This document shows, piece by piece, positions 23,522-32,720 of a stretch of 32,720 bases of DNA. The stretch spans positions 1 to 32,720 of the forward strand of contig JAPLEF010000046.1 in NCBI GenBank assembly GCA_026391525.1. Reading direction: 5' to 3'. Within the stretch, counting starts at the first letter, position 1. Each line of letters begins with the position of its first letter. The position numbers and the translations under genes are program-made. The DNA comes from Sphingobacteriales bacterium. Lineage in GTDB: Bacteria > Bacteroidota > Bacteroidia > Chitinophagales > Chitinophagaceae. Under the pieces are notes generated by a model. It was not told the DNA's origin. It did no database searches and saw nothing but the letters and a program-made list of their open reading frames with translations.

Positions 23522-25054
23522 ATGACAGAAAAAATACTGATCCTCGATTTTGGTTCACAATACACCCAATTGATTGCCCGAGCACTCAGAGAACTGAATG
23601 TTTACTGCGAAATCATACCTTACCATAAAAAGTTCCAGTACGATCCCAATCTAAAAGGCATCATCCTATCTGGATCCCCACTTTCGGTAAACGATGCAAA
23701 TACAGCTATGGCAGATATCAAAGAAATCGCTGCTCATGTTCCTGTACTTGGTATTTGTTATGGAGCCCAGCTTACCACAAAACTTTTCGGCGGCATAGTT
23801 GCCGCAAGTAACAAACGCGAATATGGCAGGGCCAATTTCACTTCCATAGGAAACGACCTTTTATTTGAAGGCCTATCCCCTACTTCCCAGGTTTGGATGA
23901 GCCATAGTGATAGCATAAAGGTTTTACCGGAAGGGTTCACACTCCTCGGTACAACCAGCAGTATACCGGTAGCCGCTTTTGTTTCGTATACAGAAACACA
24001 TCCGATTTATGGCCTACAGTTCCATCCGGAAGTTTATCATAGTACGGAAGGAAAAAAAATCCTAGAAAATTTTCTGGTGAATAGTTGCCGTTGCAGTCGC
24101 GATTGGACGCCCGCTCATTTTATTACAGACAGCATCACCTCTTTGCAAAATCTGGTAGGAAACGAAAAAGTAGTGATGGGTTTGAGTGGTGGCGTAGATA
24201 GTACGGTTGCTGCAACTTTGCTTAACAAGGCCATTGGTAAAAATCTTCATGGCATTTTTGTAGATAATGGATTGCTGCGTAAAAATGAATTTCAGGAAGT
24301 GCTGGATACTTACCTCAAGCTTGGCCTTAATGTTACCGGTGTAGATGCGCGGGAACATTTTTATACCAAACTCGCCGGCAAAGTGCTGCCAGAAGATAAA
24401 CGTAAAGCCATTGGCAGTGCCTTCATCGATATCTTCGATCAGGAAGCCCATAAGATCAGCGGGATTGCATTTCTTGGACAGGGCACCATTTATCCCGATG
24501 TGATTGAATCGGCTGCCGTGCATGGGCCATCGGTTACCATCAAATCGCATCACAATGTTGGAGGTTTGCCCGAGCAGATGAAATTGAAACTGGTAGAACC
24601 CCTTCGCGCACTTTTCAAAGATGAAGTCCGTAAGATCGGTAAAGAACTCGGCATACCTTCGTACATGCTTAACCGTCACCCATTCCCCGGACCCGGGCTC
24701 GGCATACGTATTCTTGGAGAAATTACAGAAGAAAAGGTGAGCTTGTTGCAGGAAGCTGATCATGTTTATACCGACACCCTTAAGAAATCTGGCCTATACG
24801 ATAAAGTATGGCAAGCAGGAACCATATTACTTCCGGTGAAAAGTGTAGGTGTGATGGGAGATGAACGGACTTATGAATATACCATCGCTCTTCGTGCGGT
24901 TACCTCTGTGGATGGTATGACGGCAGACTGGGCACATCTTCCTTATGATTTCCTTGCTGAAGTTTCGAATGAAATCATCAACCGGGTGAAAGGAATCAAT
25001 AGGGTGGTATACGATATCAGCAGTAAACCACCTGCAACCATTGAATGGGAATAA
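23522..25054 (+). CDS. guaA: GMP synthase (glutamine-hydrolysing)
   Basis: Converts XMP to GMP with ATP and glutamine, the last step of de novo GMP synthesis. 510 residues from the ATG at 23522. The N-terminal class I glutamine amidotransferase has Cys79 in LGICYGAQ and the His168/Glu170 pair in FHPE. The ATP-pyrophosphatase P loop SGGVDS is at 222-227. The C-terminal dimerisation domain ends with [12 protein letters not shown], the invariant GuaA terminus. A TTG three codons upstream lies inside the -7 box and is rejected. The gene probably makes a leaderless mRNA. The next gene begins 74 bases downstream on the same strand. Confidence 0.98.
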   Translation: MTEKILILDFGSQYTQLIARALRELNVYCEIIPYHKKFQYDPNLKGIILSGSPLSVNDANTAMADIKEIAAHVPVLGICYGAQLTTKLFGGIVAASNKREYGRANFTSIGNDLLFEGLSPTSQVWMSHSDSIKVLPEGFTLLGTTSSIPVAAFVSYTETHPIYGLQFHPEVYHSTEGKKILENFLVNSCRCSRDWTPAHFITDSITSLQNLVGNEKVVMGLSGGVDSTVAATLLNKAIGKNLHGIFVDNGLLRKNEFQEVLDTYLKLGLNVTGVDAREHFYTKLAGKVLPEDKRKAIGSAFIDIFDQEAHKISGIAFLGQGTIYPDVIESAAVHGPSVTIKSHHNVGGLPEQMKLKLVEPLRALFKDEVRKIGKELGIPSYMLNRHPFPGPGLGIRILGEITEEKVSLLQEADHVYTDTLKKSGLYDKVWQAGTILLPVKSVGVMGDERTYEYTIALRAVTSVDGMTADWAHLPYDFLAEVSNEIINRVKGINRVVYDISSKPPATIEWE

Positions 25055-25128
25055 ACCCATTTGATGAAAACAACAAAATCATCCATGCAAAAATAATCAC
25101 AGCCAATAGCATTGAAATATTAATCAAA

Positions 25129-26310
25129 ATGAAGTTTTTTTTACCTGTCTTATTTTCTATTCAAGTTTTCCTTATCAGCAGTTCTGTTTTTGCTCAGGAT
25201 CAAGTTCGTTCCGGGCCACCGGCTTATCATATCGCCGTTTTTGCACCCGTTTATCTGGATTCCGTTTTTACCGGCAACTATTACCATGCAGGGAAAAAAT
25301 TTCCACGTTTTGTTGTACCAGGTTTAGATTTTTTTCAGGGTGCTGAAATCGCACTTGATAGTTTGCCACTGCCTAATGCTACTATCATCGCTCATTTTTT
25401 TGATACGAAATCAGAAACGGGTTCAATTGAAAAACTCATCATGGAAGGAAAGCTAGATAGTATGCAACTGATCATTGGCTCGGTGCGTGATGAAGATTTC
25501 TCTGACCTGTCTGGTTTTGCCAAAAGAAAAAGTATCCCTTTCATCTCGGCAACCTATCCCAACGATGGAGGTATTACCGAGAACCCCTATCTCGTTATTG
25601 TAAACAGTACACTGAAATCGCATTGCGAGTCTATTTTTTCATTTCTACTACAAAACCATGGTACCGATAACATTGTTCACGTGCGCAAAAAAGGAAGCCA
25701 GGAAGACCGTGTGGCCGGTTATTTCAATACTGTCAACAGAACTGACGGAGGCAATCTTTTAAAAATCAAAACACTGAATCTGGATAGTAATTTCAATCTG
25801 CTCAAAAATAGTCTCGACAGTAACCAGCAAAATATCATCGTTGCCGGAAGTTTGGATGAAGACTTTGCCCGCAGCATCTGCCAGGCCGCATCATCACTAA
25901 AAAAGAAATACCGCATCACGCTTATCGGCATGCCTAACTGGGACGGGTTCACCAGCCTCTCAGCAAAAGAACTGAAAGATTTTCCGATCCATTATACTTC
26001 AGCGTATTTCAATAATAAATGGGACGATAAAAGTAAGATGATACAGGATCTTTATCTGAAAAAATTCAAAGGCAAACCTTCAGATTATGCATTTAAAGGA
26101 TTTGAAATGATACATGTTTTCAGCCAGTTGCTATCTAGCTATCCGGCAAGCATGATGGCTCATCTCAACGATTACGCCTATAATGTTTTTTGTGCTTATA
26201 ATTTCAAAGCGGTTTATTTAAGCAAAGACAAAAGCATCCCGGATTACTACGAAAACAAACATGTTTATTTTTTGAAAAAGCTAAATGGAGTGGTTTCGAA
26301 AGCATGGTAG
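25129..26310 (+). CDS. Periplasmic-binding-protein-like (type I) exported protein
   Basis: 393 residues from the ATG at 25129. The frame is open back to 25045 inside guaA, but only this start gives a signal peptide (MKFFLPVLFSIQVFLISSSVFA, cleaved before QDQ). The mature part has the type I periplasmic binding fold of branched-chain amino acid receptors: HIAVFAPVYLDSVF at the first strand, FFQGAEIALDSL as first helix, LIIGSVRDEDFSDLSGFAKRKSIPFIS and the second-lobe ITLIGMPNWDGF. Similar Bacteroidota proteins are annotated as amino acid ABC transporter substrate-binding proteins, often with a LysM domain; none is seen here and no permease genes are near. A sensory or envelope role is equally possible. 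Likely co-transcribed with guaA. Confidence 0.8.
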   Translation: MKFFLPVLFSIQVFLISSSVFAQDQVRSGPPAYHIAVFAPVYLDSVFTGNYYHAGKKFPRFVVPGLDFFQGAEIALDSLPLPNATIIAHFFDTKSETGSIEKLIMEGKLDSMQLIIGSVRDEDFSDLSGFAKRKSIPFISATYPNDGGITENPYLVIVNSTLKSHCESIFSFLLQNHGTDNIVHVRKKGSQEDRVAGYFNTVNRTDGGNLLKIKTLNLDSNFNLLKNSLDSNQQNIIVAGSLDEDFARSICQAASSLKKKYRITLIGMPNWDGFTSLSAKELKDFPIHYTSAYFNNKWDDKSKMIQDLYLKKFKGKPSDYAFKGFEMIHVFSQLLSSYPASMMAHLNDYAYNVFCAYNFKAVYLSKDKSIPDYYENKHVYFLKKLNGVVSKAW

Positions 26311-26315
26311 ATTTT

Positions 26316-26375
26316 AATTGATAATTGATAATTGACAATTGACAATTGACAATTGACAATTGACAATTGACAATT
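26316..26375. repeat. Heptanucleotide tandem repeat (AATTGAC)n
   Basis: Two copies of AATTGAT followed by six copies of AATTGAC and a partial AATT, in perfect head-to-tail register. It lies between the convergent ends of the periplasmic-binding-protein gene and the giant secreted protein gene, directly beside the terminator. Each unit junction contains the palindrome CAATTG. Confidence 0.95.
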
Positions 26376-26409
26376 AAAAAAAAGGCCCTACAACTTTCAT
26401 TGCAGGGCT
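26376..26409 (-). terminator. Rho-independent terminator of the giant secreted protein
   Basis: On the minus strand, arms 26400-26409 and 26384-26393 pair as GCCCT/AGGGC plus CAA/TTG with one mismatch and a 6-base loop, followed by eight Ts (complement of 26376-26383). It is placed about 20 bases after the stop codon. Confidence 0.85.
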
Positions 26410-26431
26410 CTTCAAAAAATATCAACACGAT

Positions 26432-29400
26432 TTAAAACTTCATTACTCTTCTGGTGAGTTTTTCAGTACCCTGAGTGGTTTCAATTATATAAGAACCAGC
26501 CTTCAGATCCTGACCGAATGTAGTAGTTTCAAAAGGCATCACGGTGAACTTACGAACCAGGCGGCCCTGGATATCTAATATCCTAACGGTTACTTTCTCC
26601 TTACCTGCACTTATTACCTGTAAGTTGAATTGGCTGGTTGTTGGGTTTGGAAAAATATCCATCGTCATCTTATCAGTGAAAATTTGTTGTGCGTTGCGCT
26701 CAGTAGTGTTTCTTATGACAATCGGACATGCCGGTAAATTGATGGTTACTGATCGGGTATTGCTGCTTGAACAATTGTTGAATGCCCTAACAGTAACAAC
26801 TCCGGAAATAGGTGTTGAAGGATAAGAAACGGTAATGCTTGTAGTACCTGCACCACTTACCAAAGTCCCTGATGCGGGAATGGTCCATACCAATGAACTA
26901 GCATTGCTCGGTAGTGATGCGAGCGAGTATGTGTAAACACGATTCGGACAAGCAGCACTCAGCACAACGGCTATCACTCCCGGATTACCTGCATTCAAAC
27001 GACTAACAGATAAACTCCTTACTGAACTGATTCCGCATCCGTTACTTGCAGATACCTGCACATTACCACCCGTGAAGCTGCTGTTGAAAAGTACTTCAAC
27101 AATGGTATCATTTACACCAGTTCCATTCGGATGGCTGGTTATAGAAGCATTTCCGGTTATGCTCCAGTTGTATGAAAGTGCATTGGCTAATTTTGGAATA
27201 CGGTAAGTAGCAACCGATCCTGAAGGGTTAGTTGAAGAAACCATTAGTTCACATACATTAGTAGGACCGGAAATTAAACCCGGAGCAGACAAAACCCTAC
27301 GGAATATAGCCAGGCTACGCGGAGCACTCAAATTGCAGTTCACTGCCTGAACCTCTAAGGAGGTGCCGGAAACAAAACTGTTATTGAAAGCAACAGTGAT
27401 AATGGTATCATTCACACCGGTACCACCAGGATGAGATGAGATGGTCATTCCAGCCGGAACGGTCCAAACATAACTGGTAGCTGAAGTTACTTTTCTGATA
27501 GAATAAGTAGCCGTATTGGCTGTGCCGATAAATGAACAAGCATTGTTAGGCCCTGTAATGACACCAGGAATACTGGTTATTGCAGCAGTTAGCGTCAATT
27601 GCCTCTCGCCACTGGTGAAACAGTTAGAAACAGATTTCACCTTCAGTATGCTTGTAGAGAATCCGCTGTTGATCCTTACATTGATGCTGGTAGTACCTTG
27701 TCCGCTAACTAATGTTACATTGCTTGGCACAGTCCACACATAAGAAGTAGCATTGTCTACCGGATCAACGCTGTAAGTAACTTGAGTAGTTGTTCCTATG
27801 AAACTACATACATTAGTTTGACCATTAATGGCAACAGGAGGTTGAGGAGTAAAACGAGATACATTCAAAGTCCTTGGAGAACGTGAGCCACAGTTTGAAT
27901 TGGCCACCACACGAATCACTCCTGTATTGAAATTGCTTGCATAACTCACTTCAATGCTGGTAGTACCCTGTCCACTCAATATACTAATTCCAGTTCCTTG
28001 CACCGACCAGGTATATGATGTAGCATACTGAACTGATGCAATGCTATAGGTTACAGTTCCGGGTAAACCAATAAAAGGACAGGCATTGGTTGGTCCGTTG
28101 ATAGCAAGCGGGATTCCGGGAACATTCTTTAATACAATAATAGAACTTGGCACTCCGATACAACCTTCCGGAGAAACTGTGCGTACTTTAAACTGGCTGT
28201 TGGTTAAGGCAAAACTATTATCGAATGTAACGCTGATACTGGTTGTGCCTTGTCCGCTTACCAATGTTGTACCAACCGGGATAGCCCATTGATAAGAACT
28301 TACTCCGGGAACCGGGTCGATACTGTAAACAGTTGGCGTAACAGAGCCAATCAGTGGACAAACATCTGTTGGTCCGGAGATGGGGCCGGCAGTTGCTGGC
28401 AATGGGTTCACTGTCATGTTGATGACATTTGAAGAAGCCGGATTTACGGATACACATCCTGATTCATTAGAAGTAAGTTGCACAGTGATTGCATCTCCAT
28501 TTAGCAAAGTAGTGGTAGTATAAGTTGAAGCAGTTTCACCAACAATCGGGTTAACGCCATTATACCACTGATATGCCGGTGAAGTTCCTCCATTAACCGG
28601 AGTAGCCGTAAACGCTACTGAAGTTCCGGCACAAATCGTTGAACCTGGGTTTTCAGCGATACTCACACTCACCGGAACAAGGGCATTCACCGTCATGTTG
28701 ATAGTATTTGATGTAGCCGTGTTGTTACCCGTTATGCAGTTTGAATTGGAAGTAAGTTGTACACTGATAGCATCTCCATTTGCCAAAGTAGTGCTGGTAT
28801 ACGTTGAAGCAGTTTCACCACTGATAGGCGATGCTCCATTATACCATTGGTATGTTGGGGTTGTTCCGCCATTAACGGGGGTAGCTGTAAACGTTACTGA
28901 AGTTCCCGCACAGATGGTTGAACCTGGGTTTGCAGCGATGGTTACACTTACCGGTAAAAATGGATTCACCGTCATGTTGATAGTATTCGATGTAGCCGTG
29001 TTGTTACCCGTTATGCAATTTGAATTGGAAGTAAGTTGTACACTGATAGCATCTCCATTTGCCAAAGTAGTGCTGGTATAAGTTAAAGCAGTTGCACCAC
29101 TGATAGGCGTTACTCCATTATACCATTGGTATGCTGGGTTTCTACCGCCATTAACCGGGGTAGCCGTAAACGTTACTGAAGTTCCGGCACAGATGGTTGA
29201 ACCTGGGTTTGCAGAGATGTTCACACTTACCTCTAAAATTGGATTCACCGTCATGTAGATGATATTTGAAGTGGCCGGATTACCCGTTGTGCAGGTTTCA
29301 CTGGAAGTGAGTTGTACACTGATAGCATCTTCATCTTCCAAAGTAGTGGTAGTATAAGTTGAAGCAGTTTCACCACCGATCGGGGTAACGCCATTATACC

Positions 29401-32398
29401 ACTGATATGCCGGTGAAGTTCCGCCATTAACCGGGGTAGCCGTAAACGTTACTGAAGTTCCGGTGCAGATGGTTGAACCTGGGTTTGCAGAGATGTTCAC
29501 ACTTACCTCTAAAATTTGATTCACCGTGATGTTGATGATATTTGAAGTGGCCGGATTACCCGTTGTGCAGGTTTCACTGGAAGTGAGTTGTACACTGATA
29601 GCATCTCCATTTGCCAAAGTAGTGCTGGTATAAGTTGAAGCAGTTGCACCACTGATAGGCGTTGCTCCATTATACCATTGGTATGTTGGGGTTGTTCCGC
29701 CATTAACGGGGGTAGCCGTAAACGTTACTGAAGTTCCCGCACAAATCGTTGAACCGGGGTTTGCAGCGATACTCACACTCACCGGCAAATCTGTACAGGT
29801 GGTAGCACTGATCACATTAGAATTTGCAGAGGCTACTGCACCATTGGTAGCACGAACCCTGTAATAATAAGTTGTTCCCGGAGTTAATGGCGAAACCGTT
29901 TCAGAAGTGCCTGACACCGCACGGTTTTCATATCCTGCAAGGAAGAAAGCAGATTTACCCTTTACATCAATATCATCGATCCTGCTTGTACCACTAGCTA
30001 CAGAACCACCATTAACTGATGTATTGGAGGTCATGATCCAACGGATTGAAATAGCAGTTTGATTATCACATGCAGACGGCAAACTTAGGTTGGTTACCAC
30101 ACCGGTAATAAAACTGTCTGCTACAGTAATTGAACCTGAGGGTACATCTGTATAAGCGCCTCCTCCCACGCTATATTGTAATTTGAAATCACGTGGGCCG
30201 GTACCGGAAGAACGTTGCTTTGAAGAAATGGTCAATTCAAATAAACCGGTAGTATTTAAATCAATTTGCCAGTATTTAGTACCAGAACCGCTGCTCCAGG
30301 CATTTGCGGTTGCTGCCCTGGTTGTGGCACCCGTTACATCACCAATTGAACCACCATTAGTGCTAAGGGATTGTGCCGCATTGTTGCTGTTTGAGCTACT
30401 AGGTGTTACAATAGTACCATTTGTAGGAAACGTCCATGCCGCAAATGAAGCAGGTGTACCTAAGAAATTAGGAGAAGTTCCTACATCCAAACGATAGCCG
30501 GTTGCATTGGTTACGGCATTCCAGTTGGCAACAAAGCTGCCTGATGTTATGGCTGTTGCAGCAGTAGCTACCGGAGCATCAAGGGTGATTTGAGTTGTTG
30601 TAAAACTCTGCTGGTTACCATATACCGTTGTGATGCCATCAGAAGCGTAAGCTTTAAAATAATAGGTGAGCCCCGAACCCAATCCGCTGATACCGGCAGA
30701 AAACACTCCGGAAGATTGATTGGTTGATGGCGCCTGAGTTCCTGTGCCATTTGCAAAGTTGTTGGTCAAACTGTATTCAAAACCATAACCGGTGATGGTG
30801 CTGCAAACCTCGGTAAAACTACCATTAAGGGTAGCCGAAGCTGAGGCAATTGATGAAGCAGCACCGGTTGTAGCCGTTCCGATTGTGTTGATACCGCCGC
30901 CGTTAACGTTCACGCTTATACTTGAAGCACCTCCCCCACCAATGCTGATGGTGCTGTTATTGCTTCCGGTTGCAGTTGGGGTAAACTTTACATAAACCGG
31001 AAAATCATATGATCCGCCTGCCTGTGGCTGATTAATACTTGCCTGATAACTCAAATTATCCAATGAAAAAGTATATGCCGGATTAGGTGAACTGATTGTG
31101 ATGTTACTGTTGTTGAGGTTTGATGCTGTAACGGTAAAGCTGTTAGCACCAGATGTGACATTTAAACATACATTTCCAAAATCGCTGATGGTTGTTGCAG
31201 TTAAAGTTGGAGTTGCAGCCGCTAAAGTAGTTCCGCTTCCGGTAGCACTGAAGTTTGTTTCTACATTGCTTCCGTTGCGTGCTTTAACATCAAAACTATA
31301 AGTGGTAGAAGCTGCTAGCCCGGTAACGGTAACGGTACCCCATTGCGAATTGGTGCGCCAAACCGGAGCTGCACCTAATGATCCGTTGGCCTGCACATAA
31401 TTACCACTTCCGGTTTCACGAATAGCAAATGTGGTGATGGCAGGATTTCCGTTTACGTTGAGTGTTATATCAAGAGAACTGGTAGTAGCCCCGTTAACTG
31501 TAGGCGTGCCCGGCACATTGGCAAGGGTATAGAAACTTGATTCTGTTCCAAATCCTGTTCCGGCACTGTTGATGGCATAAGCACGGTAAAAATATTCGGT
31601 ATTAACACTAAGGGGTGTAAGATTGCTGGTGAAAATTCCTGTTGTTCCCGTTTCGGTGGTACCACTGGTAGGGTTAGCCGAAGTTCCGAAATAAACTCCC
31701 CGGGCAGAAACAGCAGCACCTCCATCGGAGGTTACATCACCGCCGGAAACGGCATCAGTGGTAGTGATTAAAGTTACAGCAGTAGTTGAAACGGTTGGTA
31801 CGATGGGTGCAACAGTTACTGCACCATTAACAGTTATGGCACTTGGACCACCAGTTCCTCCTGGAGCAAAAGTTGAACTACACCCGGTAGTACTTCCTAC
31901 AACCCGGAATGTGATGGAAGTGAGCCCATTAAACCCGGAGCTTGGCAAGGTTACTGAACCTGCTTGCTGGCCTGAACAACTCGGAGTATAAGTACCTAAT
32001 GAACTTGCGTAAGCATCAACACTCGATCTTAAGGTATATAAATTAGGGCCGGTGCCAGAACTACCCATAATCAGGCTTATGGATTCTCCATTCAAGTTTA
32101 ATACAAAACCAGCATTGGCAGTTATGGTAATGATTAAATAATTGGAAGCAGTCCAATTGCTTGAACTAAACCTGGTACTAGATGAAGCACCTGTTAAATT
32201 TACACGCGCCAAAGTAGCCACATTTACATTGGTAGCTTTTGCAGTTGCAGCTCGTGGACTGGCAGTTACACCAGACCATGGCCCTGACCATGTAGCTAAT
32301 TGAGCAGATCCGAAAAAACTCATCAACAAAAAAGCACTAAACAATGTGATTGTTTTAGCGAGGTTCAAATGAGGTGTGTTTCTTGTAAAAACTTTCAT
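26432..32398 (-). CDS. Giant T9SS-secreted multidomain repeat protein
   Basis: 1988 residues. Signal peptide 1-32 (cleaved at GSA/Q). Then a Ser/Thr/Gly-rich first domain (about 35-200), FN3-like domains (about 205-400), an Ig-like stretch with CLNVTSGANSFTV (about 410-505), a further FN3-like unit, and an FN3 interrupted by an inserted domain at 646-819. Residues 871-1333 are five near-identical Ig-like repeats of 92-93 residues, each with NPGSTIC, TATPVNGG and YQWYNG. Residues 1334-1895 are six PKD-like repeats of about 94 residues (GPTNVC, SYVWTVP, SGQGTTSI). The T9SS type A sorting domain is at about 1912-1988 with IFPNPTTSQF, ILDIQGR and KAGSYIIE. It should be exported by Sec, moved by T9SS and anchored or released at the surface. 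No catalytic domain is seen, so an adhesin or matrix role is likely. Confidence 0.93.
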   Translation of the reverse strand: MKVFTRNTPHLNLAKTITLFSAFLLMSFFGSAQLATWSGPWSGVTASPRAATAKATNVNVATLARVNLTGASSSTRFSSSNWTASNYLIITITANAGFVLNLNGESISLIMGSSGTGPNLYTLRSSVDAYASSLGTYTPSCSGQQAGSVTLPSSGFNGLTSITFRVVGSTTGCSSTFAPGGTGGPSAITVNGAVTVAPIVPTVSTTAVTLITTTDAVSGGDVTSDGGAAVSARGVYFGTSANPTSGTTETGTTGIFTSNLTPLSVNTEYFYRAYAINSAGTGFGTESSFYTLANVPGTPTVNGATTSSLDITLNVNGNPAITTFAIRETGSGNYVQANGSLGAAPVWRTNSQWGTVTVTGLAASTTYSFDVKARNGSNVETNFSATGSGTTLAAATPTLTATTISDFGNVCLNVTSGANSFTVTASNLNNSNITISSPNPAYTFSLDNLSYQASINQPQAGGSYDFPVYVKFTPTATGSNNSTISIGGGGASSISVNVNGGGINTIGTATTGAASSIASASATLNGSFTEVCSTITGYGFEYSLTNNFANGTGTQAPSTNQSSGVFSAGISGLGSGLTYYFKAYASDGITTVYGNQQSFTTTQITLDAPVATAATAITSGSFVANWNAVTNATGYRLDVGTSPNFLGTPASFAAWTFPTNGTIVTPSSSNSNNAAQSLSTNGGSIGDVTGATTRAATANAWSSGSGTKYWQIDLNTTGLFELTISSKQRSSGTGPRDFKLQYSVGGGAYTDVPSGSITVADSFITGVVTNLSLPSACDNQTAISIRWIMTSNTSVNGGSVASGTSRIDDIDVKGKSAFFLAGYENRAVSGTSETVSPLTPGTTYYYRVRATNGAVASANSNVISATTCTDLPVSVSIAANPGSTICAGTSVTFTATPVNGGTTPTYQWYNGATPISGATASTYTSTTLANGDAISVQLTSSETCTTGNPATSNIINITVNQILEVSVNISANPGSTICTGTSVTFTATPVNGGTSPAYQWYNGVTPIGGETASTYTTTTLEDEDAISVQLTSSETCTTGNPATSNIIYMTVNPILEVSVNISANPGSTICAGTSVTFTATPVNGGRNPAYQWYNGVTPISGATALTYTSTTLANGDAISVQLTSNSNCITGNNTATSNTINMTVNPFLPVSVTIAANPGSTICAGTSVTFTATPVNGGTTPTYQWYNGASPISGETASTYTSTTLANGDAISVQLTSNSNCITGNNTATSNTINMTVNALVPVSVSIAENPGSTICAGTSVAFTATPVNGGTSPAYQWYNGVNPIVGETASTYTTTTLLNGDAITVQLTSNESGCVSVNPASSNVINMTVNPLPATAGPISGPTDVCPLIGSVTPTVYSIDPVPGVSSYQWAIPVGTTLVSGQGTTSISVTFDNSFALTNSQFKVRTVSPEGCIGVPSSIIVLKNVPGIPLAINGPTNACPFIGLPGTVTYSIASVQYATSYTWSVQGTGISILSGQGTTSIEVSYASNFNTGVIRVVANSNCGSRSPRTLNVSRFTPQPPVAINGQTNVCSFIGTTTQVTYSVDPVDNATSYVWTVPSNVTLVSGQGTTSINVRINSGFSTSILKVKSVSNCFTSGERQLTLTAAITSIPGVITGPNNACSFIGTANTATYSIRKVTSATSYVWTVPAGMTISSHPGGTGVNDTIITVAFNNSFVSGTSLEVQAVNCNLSAPRSLAIFRRVLSAPGLISGPTNVCELMVSSTNPSGSVATYRIPKLANALSYNWSITGNASITSHPNGTGVNDTIVEVLFNSSFTGGNVQVSASNGCGISSVRSLSVSRLNAGNPGVIAVVLSAACPNRVYTYSLASLPSNASSLVWTIPASGTLVSGAGTTSITVSYPSTPISGVVTVRAFNNCSSSNTRSVTINLPACPIVIRNTTERNAQQIFTDKMTMDIFPNPTTSQFNLQVISAGKEKVTVRILDIQGRLVRKFTVMPFETTTFGQDLKAGSYIIETTQGTEKLTRRVMKF
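26714..28399 (-). repeat. Six diverged PKD-like repeats (residues 1334-1895)
   Basis: Six protein repeats of about 94 residues, each opening with a GPTN(V/A)C-like motif, then a (S)Y.W.(V/I) core strand and SGQGTTSI or HP.GTGVNDTI. They are clearly diverged from one another, unlike the five repeats that precede them in the protein, so they are the older array. Confidence 0.8.
28400..29788 (-). repeat. Five near-identical Ig-like coding repeats (residues 871-1333)
   Basis: Units, in protein order, at 29788-29513, 29512-29237, 29236-28958, 28957-28679 and 28678-28400 (276 or 279 bp each). Units three and four carry long stretches of identical DNA, including about 100 bases around CNB-facing NSNCITGNN, and units one and two share the SETCTTGNPATSN block. 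Such DNA identity means recent duplication or gene conversion. Confidence 0.93.
29942..30463 (-). other. Domain inserted inside an FN3 repeat (residues 646-819)
   Basis: The FN3 sequence breaks after TGYRLDVGTSPNF and resumes at LAGYENRAVSGTSETVSPLTPGT, so strands of one FN3 domain flank about 174 residues. The inserted part (AAWTFPTNGTIV at its start, KYWQIDLNTTG, ISSKQRSSGTGPRDFKLQYS, SIRWIMTSNTS, SRIDDIDVKG at its end) looks like a jelly-roll type extracellular domain that I recall from other Bacteroidota surface proteins. Confidence 0.6.
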
Positions 32399-32720
32399 AA
32401 TGGGTGTGGTTTGTTAAGGCTTGAATAATCTAAATGCAAAAATCTTAAGATAAGTTTTAGCTATTAGTTTGAAATCCTGGTAAATTAAAAAATCTTCCAA
32501 AACAGATAAAATTTTGAAACGTATTATTATAATTAAACATTCGGTGTTAAAGGTACATTATTTCTGTTTCGGCGATTTTGTATATAAAAAATCTTAATAT
32601 TATCTTTTCCACATTAATATAAACAAAAATGTGGACAGCTATTTTCCTACTAGTTGCAGAAGCCGCTTTGAAATGGGTAATAAAGGCATGTAATTTCAAT
32701 AGGCTATCTGGCAACTGGTA
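32399..32720. other. AT-rich region upstream of the giant gene
   Basis: Very AT-rich. I find no full TAnnTTTG promoter for the giant gene; the nearest match is TACCTTTA (complement of TAAAGGTA at 32548-32555), which would leave a leader of about 140 nt and lacks a -33 element. A possible plus-strand gene start lies near the end. Confidence 0.4.
32629..32720 (+). CDS. Possible gene start cut by the window end
   Basis: An ATG at 32629 opens a frame of 30 codons that runs to the window end without a stop: MWTAIFLLVAEAALKWVIKA and onward. It begins with a hydrophobic segment and sits divergent from the giant secreted gene after an AT-rich leader. Too short to identify and it may be chance. Confidence 0.25.
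   Translation, partial: MWTAIFLLVAEAALKWVIKACNFNRLSGNW

Noticed and set aside
24062-24763. 233-codon open frame antisense to guaA
   Set aside because: guaA covers the region with full catalytic motifs; the antisense product has no recognisable domain or regulatory signals.
26316-26375. Tandem repeats considered as a CRISPR array
   Set aside because: Units are 7 bases with no spacers, and no cas genes are present.
28695-29081. Plus-strand open frame with an internal duplicated protein segment
   Set aside because: It is antisense to the Ig-like repeat array; its repeats merely mirror the DNA duplication of the secreted protein gene.

Overview
The window looks like a chromosomal segment of a Bacteroidota bacterium, most likely family Chitinophagaceae or a close relative. 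The evidence is a secreted protein with a type IX secretion (T9SS) C-terminal sorting signal, promoters with the Bacteroidota -7 box TAnnTTTG, little sign of Shine-Dalgarno sequences, and protein signatures typical of the phylum. There are no rRNA, tRNA or CRISPR features.

Layout. (1) 1-6.8 kb: a possible small membrane protein, then, all on the minus strand, a mitochondrial-type citrate synthase with its own promoter and terminator, an LptF/LptG-family permease, a BaiN/HI0933-type flavoprotein, methionine aminopeptidase and SecY. (2) 6.8-17.3 kb: a minus-strand S10-spc ribosomal protein cluster transcribed in the order rpsJ-rplC-D-W-B-rpsS-rplV-rpsC-rplP-rpmC-rpsQ-rplN-X-E-rpsN-H-rplF-R-rpsE-rpmD-rplO-secY-map, read from a consensus promoter upstream of rpsJ. 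Neither the str genes (rpsL, rpsG, fusA) nor the alpha genes (infA, rpmJ, rpsM, rpsK, rpsD, rpoA, rplQ) adjoin it. Many intergenic gaps are long (50-120 nt) and hold hairpins, including a possible pseudoknot between rpsH and rplF. (3) 17.3-20.1 kb: an accessory island with a translationally coupled small protein plus nucleotidyltransferase pair (toxin-antitoxin-like), a 500-bp gap holding an inverted-repeat element, a short exported beta-propeller-like protein and an HD-domain hydrolase. (4) 20.1-23.3 kb: an NTT-like transporter with HEAT repeats, followed after one in-frame stop codon by a cyclic-nucleotide-binding domain gene. (5) 23.5-26.3 kb: guaA (probably leaderless) and a periplasmic-binding-protein-like gene. 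(6) 26.3-32.4 kb: a heptanucleotide tandem repeat, a terminator, and a 1988-residue T9SS-secreted protein built from FN3-like, Ig-like and PKD-like repeats, five of them nearly identical.

Most of the window is housekeeping. The best candidates for something undescribed are the rpsH-rplF RNA structure, the split transporter/cyclic-nucleotide sensor with its HD neighbour, and the small protein/nucleotidyltransferase pair.
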